Shown here: one piece after another, positions 9,388 to 17,491 of the stretch
How positions within the stretch are numbered: position 1 is the first letter of the stretch
Layout: each line of letters opens with the position of its first letter
Assembly: GCA_910575565.1 (NCBI GenBank)
Contig: CAJTFL010000016.1
Location: forward strand, 31,464 to 95,463
Origin: Lachnospiraceae bacterium
Lineage (GTDB): Bacteria > Bacillota > Clostridia > Lachnospirales > Lachnospiraceae
Length of the DNA: 64,000 bases
Reading direction: 5' to 3'
Translations under genes and position numbers: made by a program
The notes under the pieces: generated by a model
Told to the model about the DNA's origin: nothing
What the model saw: the letters and a program-made list of their open reading frames with translations, nothing else
The model's database searches: none

Positions 9388-9489
9388 TCATGGTTCCTTT
9401 TTGGCAAATCGATTAATCACTTTGTCTGCCCAAAAATCAATGAAGAAATCAGCAATCTCCGCAAACACACTTAAAATAAAATCCGCCAT
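9388..9489 (-). CDS. 33-aa amphipathic small protein
   Basis: The frame starts with ATG at 9489 after TTTGGAGGAAGCTTAA, a textbook ribosome binding site at good spacing, and encodes MADFILSVFAEIADFFIDFW followed by a basic tail (DKVINRFAKKEP). The pattern of hydrophobic and acidic residues gives an amphipathic helix, so membrane association is plausible. I recall similar short proteins in Lachnospiraceae genomes, but the role is unknown. Confidence 0.65.
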   Translation of the reverse strand: MADFILSVFAEIADFFIDFWADKVINRFAKKEP

Positions 9490-9590
9490 TTAAGCTTCCT
9501 CCAAATACGGTTTACCACTGCCGCCAGGCGGCCTTTCCACGCTATCCATCACAGCAGAAAAAGGCCGCCATCTCCTTTTTATCTTCTGTT

Positions 9591-9941
9591 TTATTTGCGC
9601 AGTATCTTATCCATAGCCTTCCCCCTGGCAAGCTCGTCAACCAGCTTATCCAGATAGCGTATCTCCTGCATCAAAGGTTCTTCAATCTCTTCCACCCTGA
9701 CGCCGCAGACCACGCCTTTGATCAGCCTCCTGTTTTCATTTAATTCCGGGGCTTTTCGGAAGAAATCCCCATAGGACACCGGCTTTTCCAGCATCCCTTC
9801 CAGTTCCGGCTGGCCATACCCGGTAAGCCACCGGATCACCTCGTCAACCTCCTGCCTTGTCCGTCCCTTTTTCTCCGCCTTATTGACCAGCAAATGGTAA
9901 ACTTTTGAAAAGTCCATCTGGTATACTTTCTCATTTTCCAT
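9591..9941 (-). CDS. DUF2200 domain protein
   Basis: The 116-aa protein matches the DUF2200 family over its whole length: [20 protein letters not shown], then [37 protein letters not shown] and [19 protein letters not shown]. The family is small, cytosolic and widespread in Firmicutes, with no established biochemical function. I chose the ATG at 9941 because family members start close to this point and AAGGGG lies upstream; a frame extending to 9962 is possible. No clear operon partner. Confidence 0.9.
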   Translation of the reverse strand: MENEKVYQMDFSKVYHLLVNKAEKKGRTRQEVDEVIRWLTGYGQPELEGMLEKPVSYGDFFRKAPELNENRRLIKGVVCGVRVEEIEEPLMQEIRYLDKLVDELARGKAMDKILRK

Positions 9942-9994
9942 AAGATACGCCCCTTGATCCATATGTTAACGCTATTTCTGCCGTCCAGAATGAT

Positions 9995-10130
9995 TCAGCG
10001 TTTGCCAGCTGAAAAGACAGCCGCCTTCTTCACCCATCCCATCAGCTCATCATCAATCTCTTCTGTCCCGGAAATCAGGACATGGTAGGTCCAGCGTCCG
10101 GGGTACGGCTCCACCGCCCCTCGCTTACCA
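9995..10130 (-). pseudogene. C-terminal remnant of a DUF5655-like protein
   Basis: The minus strand reads VEPYPGRWTYHVLISGTEEI, then DDELMGWVKKAAVFSAGKR and a stop at 9995. This resembles the end of DUF5655 proteins, where a Trp-Thr-His-His strand and a DDELMGW helix are conserved. No start or upstream part is present, because the purine permease gene ends at 10141. It is therefore a truncated leftover. The family call is from memory of the motif. Confidence 0.45.
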
Positions 10131-10140
10131 TCACTTAACG

Positions 10141-11535
10141 CTAAATCAACACGTATTTCGCAATAAAAAGCACGGCCAAAACATACATCAGCAAACTGAT
10201 TTTCTTCTCCTTTGCGTGCCCGGAAATCAGGTTAATGATCACGTAGGATATGATTCCCATAGCAATCCCTTCGGAAATACTGTACATAAAGGGCATGGCG
10301 ATCAGGCAGATATAGCAGGGGATCGCTTCCGTGTAATCATTAAAATCCACTTTAAGGATGGATGTCACCATCAAAAACCCTACCACAATCAGCGCCGGTG
10401 CTGTGGCAAAGGAAGGAATCGCTAAGAAAACCGGCGATAGGAAAAGGGATAATCCAAAAAGGATGGCCGCGACCACGGCGGTTAACCCTGTCCGCCCTCC
10501 TTCCGCTACACCGGAAGCGCTCTCAACGAAGGTGGTGGTAGTGGAAGTCCCAAATACCGCGCCAGCAGCCGTGCCGATGGCATCAGCCATTAAAGCGCCC
10601 TTAATCTGCGGAAGCTTCCCATCCTTATCCAGCATATCGGCCTTTGACGCAACGCCGATCAATGTGCCCAGCGTATCAAACATATCCACAAACAAAAAGG
10701 CAAATATAATGGTCAGGAAATTCAGGGAAAGGATCCCGCTAAAATCCATCTTAAAGAAGGTAGGCGTCATGCTGGGAATCCCAAGGCCGGAACGGAAATC
10801 CGGCAGGACGCTGAACATCCCAAGCTCCGCATCAGGCTGGTATAAGCCGGTCAATTCACAAAGGATGCCTAAAGCCCAGGTAATTAAAATCCCCCATAAA
10901 ATATTTCCCTTAATATTTTTTACCAACAGGGCTGCCATAACCAAAATGCCCACTAACGCCAGCAAAACGGTAATGCCCTCCGAAGAAAATTTCCCGGCTT
11001 CAATGGAGTTTTTAAAGGAGTAAACCGATACCAACGTGGCGCTGTCCACAACGATTTTTGCATTCTGCAGGCCGATGAAGGCGATAAACAGGCCGATGCC
11101 TGCGGACACTGCGTGTTTTAAGTTCATGGGAATCGCATTAAAAATCGCTTCCCGCACATTCGTCAGGGAAAGGATGATAAAAATGATTCCCTCCACAAAT
11201 ACGGCTGCCAGTGCCACCTCCCAGGAATATCCCATCTGCAGGACGACGGTGTAGGCAAAATACGCATTTAACCCCATTCCCGGCGCCAATACGAAAGGAT
11301 AATTGGCAAATGCGGCCATTAACAGCGTAGCCAGCAGCGAAGCCAATGCCGTAGCGGTAAACACCGCCCCCCTGTCCATCCCTGCCACACTTAAAATGTT
11401 CGGGTTTACCGCCAGGATATACGCCATGGTCATAAATGTGGTAATCCCTGCGATAACCTCCGTTTTTACATCGGTGCGGTGCTCGGAAAGATGAAACATC
11501 TTTTCCATCAGTGATTGGTTTTTGTTCTTTTCCAT
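10141..11535 (-). CDS. pbuG: Guanine/hypoxanthine permease, NCS2 AzgA-like
   Basis: The 464-aa protein shows the NCS2/AzgA hallmarks: TTFMTMAYILAVNPNILS at the N-terminus, the PGMGLNAYFAYTVV motif, a FVDMFDTLGTLIGV segment and GTSTTTTFVESASGVAEGGR in the second half. It should be a 13-14-segment proton-coupled importer of hypoxanthine, guanine or adenine in the inner membrane. Length is typical. It follows a single promoter and a 5'-leader hairpin, with AAAGGAG before the ATG. A purine riboswitch was looked for and not seen. Confidence 0.92.
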   Translation of the reverse strand: MEKNKNQSLMEKMFHLSEHRTDVKTEVIAGITTFMTMAYILAVNPNILSVAGMDRGAVFTATALASLLATLLMAAFANYPFVLAPGMGLNAYFAYTVVLQMGYSWEVALAAVFVEGIIFIILSLTNVREAIFNAIPMNLKHAVSAGIGLFIAFIGLQNAKIVVDSATLVSVYSFKNSIEAGKFSSEGITVLLALVGILVMAALLVKNIKGNILWGILITWALGILCELTGLYQPDAELGMFSVLPDFRSGLGIPSMTPTFFKMDFSGILSLNFLTIIFAFLFVDMFDTLGTLIGVASKADMLDKDGKLPQIKGALMADAIGTAAGAVFGTSTTTTFVESASGVAEGGRTGLTAVVAAILFGLSLFLSPVFLAIPSFATAPALIVVGFLMVTSILKVDFNDYTEAIPCYICLIAMPFMYSISEGIAMGIISYVIINLISGHAKEKKISLLMYVLAVLFIAKYVLI

Positions 11536-11564
11536 ACCTTGATCTCCTTTGTCAATCAGGCACG

Positions 11565-11655
11565 GTAAAGCCAGGCTGTCCTTTCAAGCCTGTCTTACCG
11601 TTTTATCGTTTCATGCTACCATAACATTATAGATCAGATAAGCTGGAAAAGAAAG
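11565..11655 (-). promoter_or_regulatory. Promoter and leader hairpin of the purine permease
   Basis: On the minus strand a TATAAT box (complement of 11626-11631) is preceded by only a weak -35. The leader then carries a long stem, ACGGTAAGACAGGCT pairing with AGCCTGGCTTTACCGT, ending just before the ribosome binding site. The stem could be an attenuation or stability element. It does not match the purine riboswitch consensus. Confidence 0.5.
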
Positions 11656-11711
11656 GGGAACCGAATACCTTGCGGCATTCGTCAAAAGCTGGTGCAAGCA
11701 CGGCACTTGGC

Positions 11712-13418
11712 TCATTTCTCCAGCCCTATCCGCTCCAGAATATCCATCTCCGCTTCCAGCTGCCGCTCATCATCCAGCTGTGCCTCTTCAAGCCCTCCCC
11801 AGGTTCTCATCCTGGCATAATACGCCTTTCCTTCCCCGTCTGACTGCCGGTTTGCGTAAAAAGATACCACCTCATCCACCGAACAGTCCAACCAGGCATA
11901 CGTCCAGTAAAACAGCCCTCCTTTAGACGCATACGCCCTTGACAGCTTGTTATCGCTGCTATTGGTATAGCCGCGAAATTCAAAAGCGTAGTGGTCATAG
12001 TCCTGTTTATCCGCCGGACGGCAGCCAATGCCGCTGTCTTTTAAGTACTTTTCTGCGTCAAAGCTCAGGAAATCTCCTTTTTTCTCAATCAAAGGCGTTT
12101 CCAGGCGGTATTCCGGTTCCTCCCCTTTCCTTTTCCTGTACAGCGCCACTTCCAGGCTGCCTTCCTCTACATTCCGAAGCTGAATAAACCTCCGCGGCCC
12201 TAACCGCACCTTAAGGCAAGCGCCCCCATCCTCCTTTTTTTGATACAAAAGCAGATATTCAAAAGAAAGGGGATGTTCAAAACAGCCTCCGCGCTCTGAC
12301 CCTTCAATGACGAATGCCGCCTTAAACCGCATGGCGCACTTCGTGGAATATCCGGTAAACCATCTCCCGCTCCTTACCCGCTCCCATACGCTTTTCCTTC
12401 CCATTTTCCCGGCCAGCGAGGAGGCCAGCCGGTCAAGGACTTCCTTCGCCTCCAAAGGTTTAAGAAGCCTTTGGGGGAGCTTGCTGTACCCCCAGGCAGC
12501 CCCCATAATATTGCCGGTGACTGCCCCTGTGGAATCGCTGTCCCCGCTATGGTTTACGGCTGCCGCCACGGCGGCGGCAAAGTCGCCTTCGTGCTTTAAG
12601 GAACAGTAAACCGCAATCGCCAGGGCTTCCTCGGCCACCCAGCCCTCGCCCAGGGCTTCTATGGCCTCCTGATCCGTCACGTCGCTTTTAGACAGGGAGA
12701 CGGCTTTGTCCATAATCCTTTTAAACGCCTTTAAGGCTTCCCAATCCCTAAAATGCACATCCGCACAGTCCAATCCGCTCTCCACTGCCTCAGGCAGGCT
12801 CCTTCCCTCAAGAAGGCGTTCCAGCATACCCACAAACGCAGCGGCGCAGATCATGCTCAGAGGATGGCCGTGGGTCATGGCGGCTATCTCTGCTCCCGCC
12901 AAAGAAGTTTCACAGGAATATTCCCAACTGGGCCAGAAGGCTGCAGGAGCTATCCGCATCAGTCCGCCGCAGCCCTTGCTGTCATTAAGGGGCTGGCTGA
13001 TGCTGCCGCATATCCCTCCCTCCATGGAAGACATACAGGTGAGCCCCGGAGCCCTCCTTGCCTGCATCACCGGCTCATCCGCCAGCCAGGAGACGCGAGG
13101 CGGGTTCGGGCATCCCTTTTTATCCTGGGTGAAAAACCAGTCCTGGTAGGATTTCCATACGTATTCCTTCCAGGAATCCTTATGCGCCTTTCGCTCCTTA
13201 TCCCCCTGCCAGGCCAGCAGCCCGGCCAGCGTAAAAAGCGTCATCTGCGTGTCATCCGACATCAGAGCCTTACCCCCTGAAAGATCATAGTCCTGAATTC
13301 CGTCTTTGCCGTATTTTCGGAAAATCTCCCCCTTCCGAAAGAATTCCACCGGGTAGCCTAAGGCATCCCCTATTGCCCCGCCATACAGGCATCCCATGAT
13401 TTTATCTATATAAGCCAT
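11712..13418 (-). CDS. ADP-ribosylglycohydrolase family protein with C-terminal extension
   Basis: The first ~330 residues are a DraG/ARH-type domain: GCLYGGAIGDALGYPVEF at the start, SDDTQMTLF (residues 54-62, metal ligands), GGLMRIAPAAF, and HSGDSDSTGAVTGNIMGA near residue 290, which supplies the second set of Mg ligands. Such enzymes remove ADP-ribose from proteins or nucleic acid, or cleave ADP-ribosylated small molecules. The extra ~230 C-terminal residues are unfamiliar and may recognise the substrate. AAAGGAGG precedes the ATG at good spacing. It is the last gene of a run that begins at the promoter near 15025, so it probably shares that control. Confidence 0.92.
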   Translation of the reverse strand: MAYIDKIMGCLYGGAIGDALGYPVEFFRKGEIFRKYGKDGIQDYDLSGGKALMSDDTQMTLFTLAGLLAWQGDKERKAHKDSWKEYVWKSYQDWFFTQDKKGCPNPPRVSWLADEPVMQARRAPGLTCMSSMEGGICGSISQPLNDSKGCGGLMRIAPAAFWPSWEYSCETSLAGAEIAAMTHGHPLSMICAAAFVGMLERLLEGRSLPEAVESGLDCADVHFRDWEALKAFKRIMDKAVSLSKSDVTDQEAIEALGEGWVAEEALAIAVYCSLKHEGDFAAAVAAAVNHSGDSDSTGAVTGNIMGAAWGYSKLPQRLLKPLEAKEVLDRLASSLAGKMGRKSVWERVRSGRWFTGYSTKCAMRFKAAFVIEGSERGGCFEHPLSFEYLLLYQKKEDGGACLKVRLGPRRFIQLRNVEEGSLEVALYRKRKGEEPEYRLETPLIEKKGDFLSFDAEKYLKDSGIGCRPADKQDYDHYAFEFRGYTNSSDNKLSRAYASKGGLFYWTYAWLDCSVDEVVSFYANRQSDGEGKAYYARMRTWGGLEEAQLDDERQLEAEMDILERIGLEK

Positions 13419-13503
13419 AGCTTATTCCCTCCTTTAAACGTAACCTTTCAGCCGCGCCATTCGCAAAAAGTGCGCCTGCGGCGCTTTCCGCTGGCAAGAC
13501 TGC

Positions 13504-13752
13504 TTATGGAAAAATCTCATGAAACCGCTCCACTGCTTCCTCATTGCTTTTTTCCCTAAGCTCCCGAAGCTCTCTTCCGATTTCTCCCAGCTCCTTCTGC
13601 CCATCCGGCAGCTCTTCCTCCGCGGCGGAATGCAGCCAGTCCAAAATGCTAAATTCCCAAAGCTCCTGGATGCGGTAATCGCTCATCCGTTCAGAAATGT
13701 AAGGGGAATCCCCATATCCGTTCTCCGCATACCATCTCCTTTTCTTTCTCAT
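13504..13752 (-). CDS. Small charged hypothetical protein
   Basis: The 82-aa product is highly charged (MRKKRRWYAENGYGDSPYIS start, Glu/Arg-rich C-terminal helix). GAAGGA sits about 6 nt before the ATG. It lies between the regulator gene (ends 13819) and the ADP-ribosylglycohydrolase gene in the same direction, so it is probably part of that operon. No family is recognised. Confidence 0.6.
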   Translation of the reverse strand: MRKKRRWYAENGYGDSPYISERMSDYRIQELWEFSILDWLHSAAEEELPDGQKELGEIGRELRELREKSNEEAVERFHEIFP

Positions 13753-13818
13753 TATTTTTCCTTCTTAATTTTTCTTTCTCATCAGGGCACATTTCTCTGC
13801 CTGCTCTCCCCGGCGTCC

Positions 13819-14391
13819 TTACCAGGTTCCATCCAGAAAATCATCATCGATCTTATCCGGCGCATCCACCCATCCAAGGCAAAAATCATCCTCATCATAA
13901 GAAAAACAATGCTCTGTGAAATGATAAAAAATCCGATGCCCAAGCCTGCGCAGCATCTGAAAATCCCTCTGCCTCGTCCGCTCCGACAGGCCGGGAAACA
14001 GCTTATTATAGCAGTCCTTGGCCGTAAAGTATTCCTGTAAATTCCCTTCCGCCTGGTTTTCCTTCTTCTCATCAAGGGAGATATCCTCGTTTACCAGCTC
14101 AGACAGCAGCCTTCCTAAGCGGTTTAACTTCTTTAAGTACGTTTTTCTCTTAGGCGGGGCGTCCTCCTTAAATCCCGGGATCCCCGTCTTCACATATCCC
14201 TTCCCCTTCCTGGAATATTTTACCGCCACCAGCCCCGCATCCTTAAGATCCGCCAGATCCCGCTGAAGCAGGCGTTTATTGTAAGGGAACACCTGGCAGA
14301 TGACGCCAAATTCAGCGATAGCATAGGGAAGCAGGATCTCATACAGCCTAAGCTGACGCTCCAGCTTCGATATCTTCACCTCTCCACTCAT
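13819..14391 (-). CDS. Winged-helix transcription regulator (DeoR/WYL-like)
   Basis: The 190-aa product starts with a helix-turn-helix region (LRLYEILLPYAIAEFGVICQ, then NKRLLQRDLADLKDAGLV), in which RLLQRDLADLKDAGL is the typical recognition helix of WYL/DeoR-type regulators. A second, similar segment occurs near residue 145 (ERTRQRDFQMLRRLG), so there may be two DNA-binding domains. A complete WYL ligand domain is not visible, which makes it short for the family. The start at 14391 has AGGAGG just upstream. It lies 12 bp after the upstream gene and is the natural candidate to bind the palindromes at the three promoters of this cluster (inference). Confidence 0.75.
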   Translation of the reverse strand: MSGEVKISKLERQLRLYEILLPYAIAEFGVICQVFPYNKRLLQRDLADLKDAGLVAVKYSRKGKGYVKTGIPGFKEDAPPKRKTYLKKLNRLGRLLSELVNEDISLDEKKENQAEGNLQEYFTAKDCYNKLFPGLSERTRQRDFQMLRRLGHRIFYHFTEHCFSYDEDDFCLGWVDAPDKIDDDFLDGTW

Positions 14392-14403
14392 CACGTCCTC
14401 CTA

Positions 14404-15003
14404 TCACCCGGCAAGGCCGGCTAAAATCAGCATCCTGTCCATAGCGTCAAGGCTGTCCCCCAGATAATAGCCGTAAACCCGGTTATGGCTCCACGCTTCC
14501 TTTACTGTTTCCCTCTGTCTCTCTTCCATATGCGCTAAAAACCGGTTCCTGATGCTCTCCTCGGCAAAAGCAGTCCCTTCCGCCAATGTCCGAACATCCA
14601 CTTCCTTTAACAGGCTTCTAAGCCTTTCCGATCCCATCCTCCCAAACCTTTTCCCAAAGGCTGTTTTCACGGAAATCTCCCTGGCAAAGCCATTATCCAC
14701 TCTCTCCTGCCGGAAAGCCCGTTCCCGCTCATCCCAAGGGGATATCTGCCCTTCAACGTACCGGTCATAATCCTCCAGATATTTTTCCGGGATCATTATC
14801 CGATGGCGCAGATAGATGCTCCTGGGGGATCTGGCCGCGTAGATATCCAGCGCACCGGTCAGATAAATATACGCCACAAACCATTCATCGCCGGAACAGC
14901 CATCCTTTTTTGCCTGTGCCAGGATCTGTTCTTCCAAGATATCCGGATCACTGGCATCTACCGTTTTCAGGATCGCAAAGACCAGCAGCTCCATCAAAGG
15001 CAC
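14404..15003 (-). CDS. Hypothetical protein, first gene of the ADP-ribosylglycohydrolase operon
   Basis: The product is about 199 aa (VPLMELLVFAILKTVDASDP), soluble and charged, with no motif I can name. The GTG at 15003 is chosen because AAGGA lies 6 nt upstream. The ATG at 15018 would sit almost at the predicted transcription start (the -10 box ends at 15025), giving a leaderless message. The regulator gene follows after 12 bp. Function unknown; neighbours suggest a role in the same ADP-ribose or stress-related cluster. Confidence 0.7.
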   Translation of the reverse strand: MPLMELLVFAILKTVDASDPDILEEQILAQAKKDGCSGDEWFVAYIYLTGALDIYAARSPRSIYLRHRIMIPEKYLEDYDRYVEGQISPWDERERAFRQERVDNGFAREISVKTAFGKRFGRMGSERLRSLLKEVDVRTLAEGTAFAEESIRNRFLAHMEERQRETVKEAWSHNRVYGYYLGDSLDAMDRMLILAGLAG

Positions 15004-15024
15004 ATCCCGTCCTTCCATAACCCT

Positions 15025-15067
15025 ATTGTAGCATACCTTTGCAGCTTATAGCGACATTAGTGTGACG
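15025..15067 (-). promoter_or_regulatory. Promoter P1 with CGTCA-N6 palindrome
   Basis: On the minus strand CGTCACACTAATGTCGC (complement of 15051-15067) is followed after exactly 20 bp by the -10 box TACAAT (complement of 15025-15030). Two other promoters in this window (19015 and 19940) have the same motif at the same spacing. The palindrome overlaps the -35 position, as expected of a repressor or activator operator. It also overlaps the stop codon of the preceding DUF2786 gene. Confidence 0.7.
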
Positions 15068-15764
15068 TGTACTGTTTCCCAGCGGGAATGCTGCGTCCGT
15101 CTACTGCCTGTTTTCCCACATCTGCCCCATGGGCAAAAGCGCTCCCGTCCAAGGAAGCCTGCGCCCTGCGTTTTATCCCCGACCCCTTCTTAAGTTTCAG
15201 CTTACCGTAGGCATCCATCACCTCTGCCGGAGTCGCCAGCATAAGCGCATATCCCGGATTTTCCTGATTCTGCGCCTCAAACGCGTGATCGACTCCTATA
15301 CAGAATCCGTCCCTCCAGCTATGCTCCTGGTTTTTTTGCCCCCCGTATCTTTTCGCTCCCTGTTCCATAAACCGTACCAGGTACTGCAAAAGAACCAAAG
15401 CCGCGCCGGCATCCTCTTCAAACCCGATGAATTTAATCCTGGGAACCGCTCCGTACAGATGAAAAGTCTTACATCGGAAATTTTTCGCCAGGATAAACGC
15501 CAGCATCAAATGATGCTGGTTCATGGGCGTTCTCTTAAATCTCAGTTCCTTTATGGATACTTGGGAACCGGCCGATAGGCTTCCTTCGTCTGCCCCGCCT
15601 TCCTCCGTCATGGAAATATGGTATTTCAGCATAAGCTTTCTTGCCGTCTGGGCGGCAGACATCGCTTCACTCTCATTGGTGCTTTTGCTTAACGCCAAAA
15701 GCTTTTCTATCTTTCGTTTTATGTCCTCCCTGTCCAATTCAGAGCCCGCCTTTCCTTTAATCAC
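15057..15764 (-). CDS. DUF2786 domain protein
   Basis: The 235-aa product carries the DUF2786 signature near its start: KRKIEKLLALSKSTNESEAM followed by AAQTARKLMLKYHIS. The second half has a basic region with SWRDGFCIGVDHAF. DUF2786 proteins occur with nucleases and phage-related genes; biochemistry is not established. The frame has only a GTG start at 15764 with a weak ribosome binding site, and initiation closer to residue 10-15 is possible. It lies between the nuclease-like gene and promoter P1. Confidence 0.8.
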   Translation of the reverse strand: MIKGKAGSELDREDIKRKIEKLLALSKSTNESEAMSAAQTARKLMLKYHISMTEEGGADEGSLSAGSQVSIKELRFKRTPMNQHHLMLAFILAKNFRCKTFHLYGAVPRIKFIGFEEDAGAALVLLQYLVRFMEQGAKRYGGQKNQEHSWRDGFCIGVDHAFEAQNQENPGYALMLATPAEVMDAYGKLKLKKGSGIKRRAQASLDGSAFAHGADVGKQAVDGRSIPAGKQYTSH

Positions 15765-15909
15765 CGCTGCCGTTTTGCACCTTCACCTAAAGGGCGTGGA
15801 AACCTTTGGATTTCCGTCTTCACCGCAGGGAAAGGGAAGGGCTGCAATCTCTCCCGTGAAGACCAGTTCCCCTTCCGTTCCCATGAAACAAGGAAACCAA
15901 AAGATGCCT

Positions 15910-17190
15910 TTATTCATTCCCACACGTTCCTGTAAACGGCCCGTATGGCTGCATGGAATGAAAATCCAGCCAGATATTCCGGATGCTTTCGGTGCTGTTT
16001 CCTTTTTCATAAGGAAAAAACGCAAAGCGGCAGTCTTCATGGGCGGCAATGTCCTCATATTTTTCCGCCAGGCTCTTGGCAAAACGAACGGCATTTTCCC
16101 GACTGCCGCCCACAAATAAAAATCCCTGCCATAACTTTGGGGCATCAGAAGCTTTCATCGCCTGATAAATGGCATCGCTGATCAAATCATACTTCCACAG
16201 ATAAGCGCCTCTGTTTTTTAATGCTTCCATAGTTTTTTTCACTTTTTCCCTGCTTTGCAGAACATTTTGAAAATCGGTATAATGTTTATCCAAATTTTTG
16301 GCACTCATGTCCTTGTATTTCAATTCAATAAACCCAAAACCATTGTTTTGATCAAATACCACAATATCCGGCTTAAAAATCTTCCCGGTCAAACTCTGTT
16401 TCTTGTCAAAGGTATACTCCATATCCACCACACACCAGCCGTCCTCCGGGGCTTTTTTCATATGCTGTTTTACGATCGCCGTCTGGAGCCTCCGCTCTCC
16501 AAGATCCCCGCCCTTTTTCGCAACCCCTTTCCCTAATACCTTTCCGTCCTTATTCGCAAACTTTTTCTCTGCTGCTTTTCCGTTTCCATTCACAAATTTT
16601 TTCTCTGCTGCTTTTCCGCTCCCATTCATAAACTTTTTCTCTGCTGCTTTTAAAATCAAATCTAAATACTCAGGTTTATCCAGATACTGCCAGGGACAGG
16701 GATCATTTAATATATCCTGCAGCCGATGGCTTAATTTTTGGCAAAGCCCTCTGTAGTTCTCCTCTCCGGACTTTACATATTTTTCCTCCATGTACTGCAG
16801 ATATTTCCGGTCAGTCTCATCAATCTCATTGTCCACAAAAAAATATTCCTCACCTAAATATTTCGGATAGGCATAATCTTTCCCTTTATCATTTTTCCCC
16901 TTTTCCGCCAAATCGGCCCTCTCTTCCTTCTTGCCCTTCTCATCGTTTTCCGCCTCTGCTAAATGAGAAAAATCTGCCCTTCTTGTTGCTATCTGCCCAA
17001 TCAGCCCGCCATAGGCATATACTCTAAGCATTGTGACCCGGCTGCCAGCAGCAGGTCCTATGACCACGATAGGGCGATCTTTCCTCTCCCCGTCGTAAAA
17101 TTCATAGTTCAGCAAAAAATTAACCGCTGCGGCTGTATTGTTATGACGCTCTAACTCACCGTCACTTTTTCTTTCCACAGACCTTCCCAT
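15910..17190 (-). CDS. PD-(D/E)XK nuclease-like protein with tandem-repeat linker
   Basis: The 426-aa product has three parts. Residues 1-180 are a unique N-terminal region. Residues 181-216 are three 12-aa tandem repeats of the type KAAEKKFxNGxG. The C-terminal part (225-426) holds a PD-(D/E)XK core: D275 in FKPDIVVFD, then E289-L-K291 in FGFIELKYK, matching the spacing of nuclease active sites. A DNA- or RNA-cutting role is therefore likely but not proven. It is the first gene after a 300-bp region with a small inverted-repeat element and lies upstream of the DUF2786 gene in the same direction. Confidence 0.75.
   Translation of the reverse strand: MGRSVERKSDGELERHNNTAAAVNFLLNYEFYDGERKDRPIVVIGPAAGSRVTMLRVYAYGGLIGQIATRRADFSHLAEAENDEKGKKEERADLAEKGKNDKGKDYAYPKYLGEEYFFVDNEIDETDRKYLQYMEEKYVKSGEENYRGLCQKLSHRLQDILNDPCPWQYLDKPEYLDLILKAAEKKFMNGSGKAAEKKFVNGNGKAAEKKFANKDGKVLGKGVAKKGGDLGERRLQTAIVKQHMKKAPEDGWCVVDMEYTFDKKQSLTGKIFKPDIVVFDQNNGFGFIELKYKDMSAKNLDKHYTDFQNVLQSREKVKKTMEALKNRGAYLWKYDLISDAIYQAMKASDAPKLWQGFLFVGGSRENAVRFAKSLAEKYEDIAAHEDCRFAFFPYEKGNSTESIRNIWLDFHSMQPYGPFTGTCGNE
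16553..16660 (-). repeat. Three 36-bp tandem repeats inside the nuclease-like gene
   Basis: Units at 16553-16588, 16589-16624 and 16625-16660 share the core CTTTTTCTCTGCTGCTTTT with few changes. Each unit is 36 bp, so gain or loss keeps the frame and changes only the length of the linker in the protein. Confidence 0.9.
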
Positions 17191-17265
17191 AATCTCTTAA
17201 TCTCTCCTTGCATAATGTACTTAAGTTGTTCCAGGGATACCGATAAACCTTTACGCAATCTATGC

Positions 17266-17448
17266 GTAACTGTTCAGCACCCTCACAGTTACGAGCAAAA
17301 ATCCATTGAAAATCGCCTGCGGCGATCCTTAAGCGCCGGTGGTGCTTGTCTAGGACGAACCGAAACGGAGTGTAGAGGGATTTTTGCTTGTTTTTCTACG
17401 TTTTCTTACGGTCAGCGCAGCAAGTGCGCAGACCTGCTGAACAGTTAC
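17266..17448. repeat. 183-bp inverted-repeat element (MITE-like)
   Basis: The block begins GTAACTGTTCAGCA and ends TGCTGAACAGTTAC, a perfect 14-bp terminal inverted repeat. Inside lies a non-coding segment including CGAACCGAAACGGAGTGTAG. The ends share AACTGTTCAGC with other repeats near 20105 and 21900. It occupies most of the gap between the nuclease-like gene and the hydrolase gene. Confidence 0.7.
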
Positions 17449-17491
17449 ATTTATGCTGTCTCAAAGCGAAGCAACAAGGTTGCCATAACTG

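Noticed and set aside
11536..11711. Purine riboswitch before the permease gene
   Set aside because: The leader has a hairpin but not the conserved purine aptamer core sequences.
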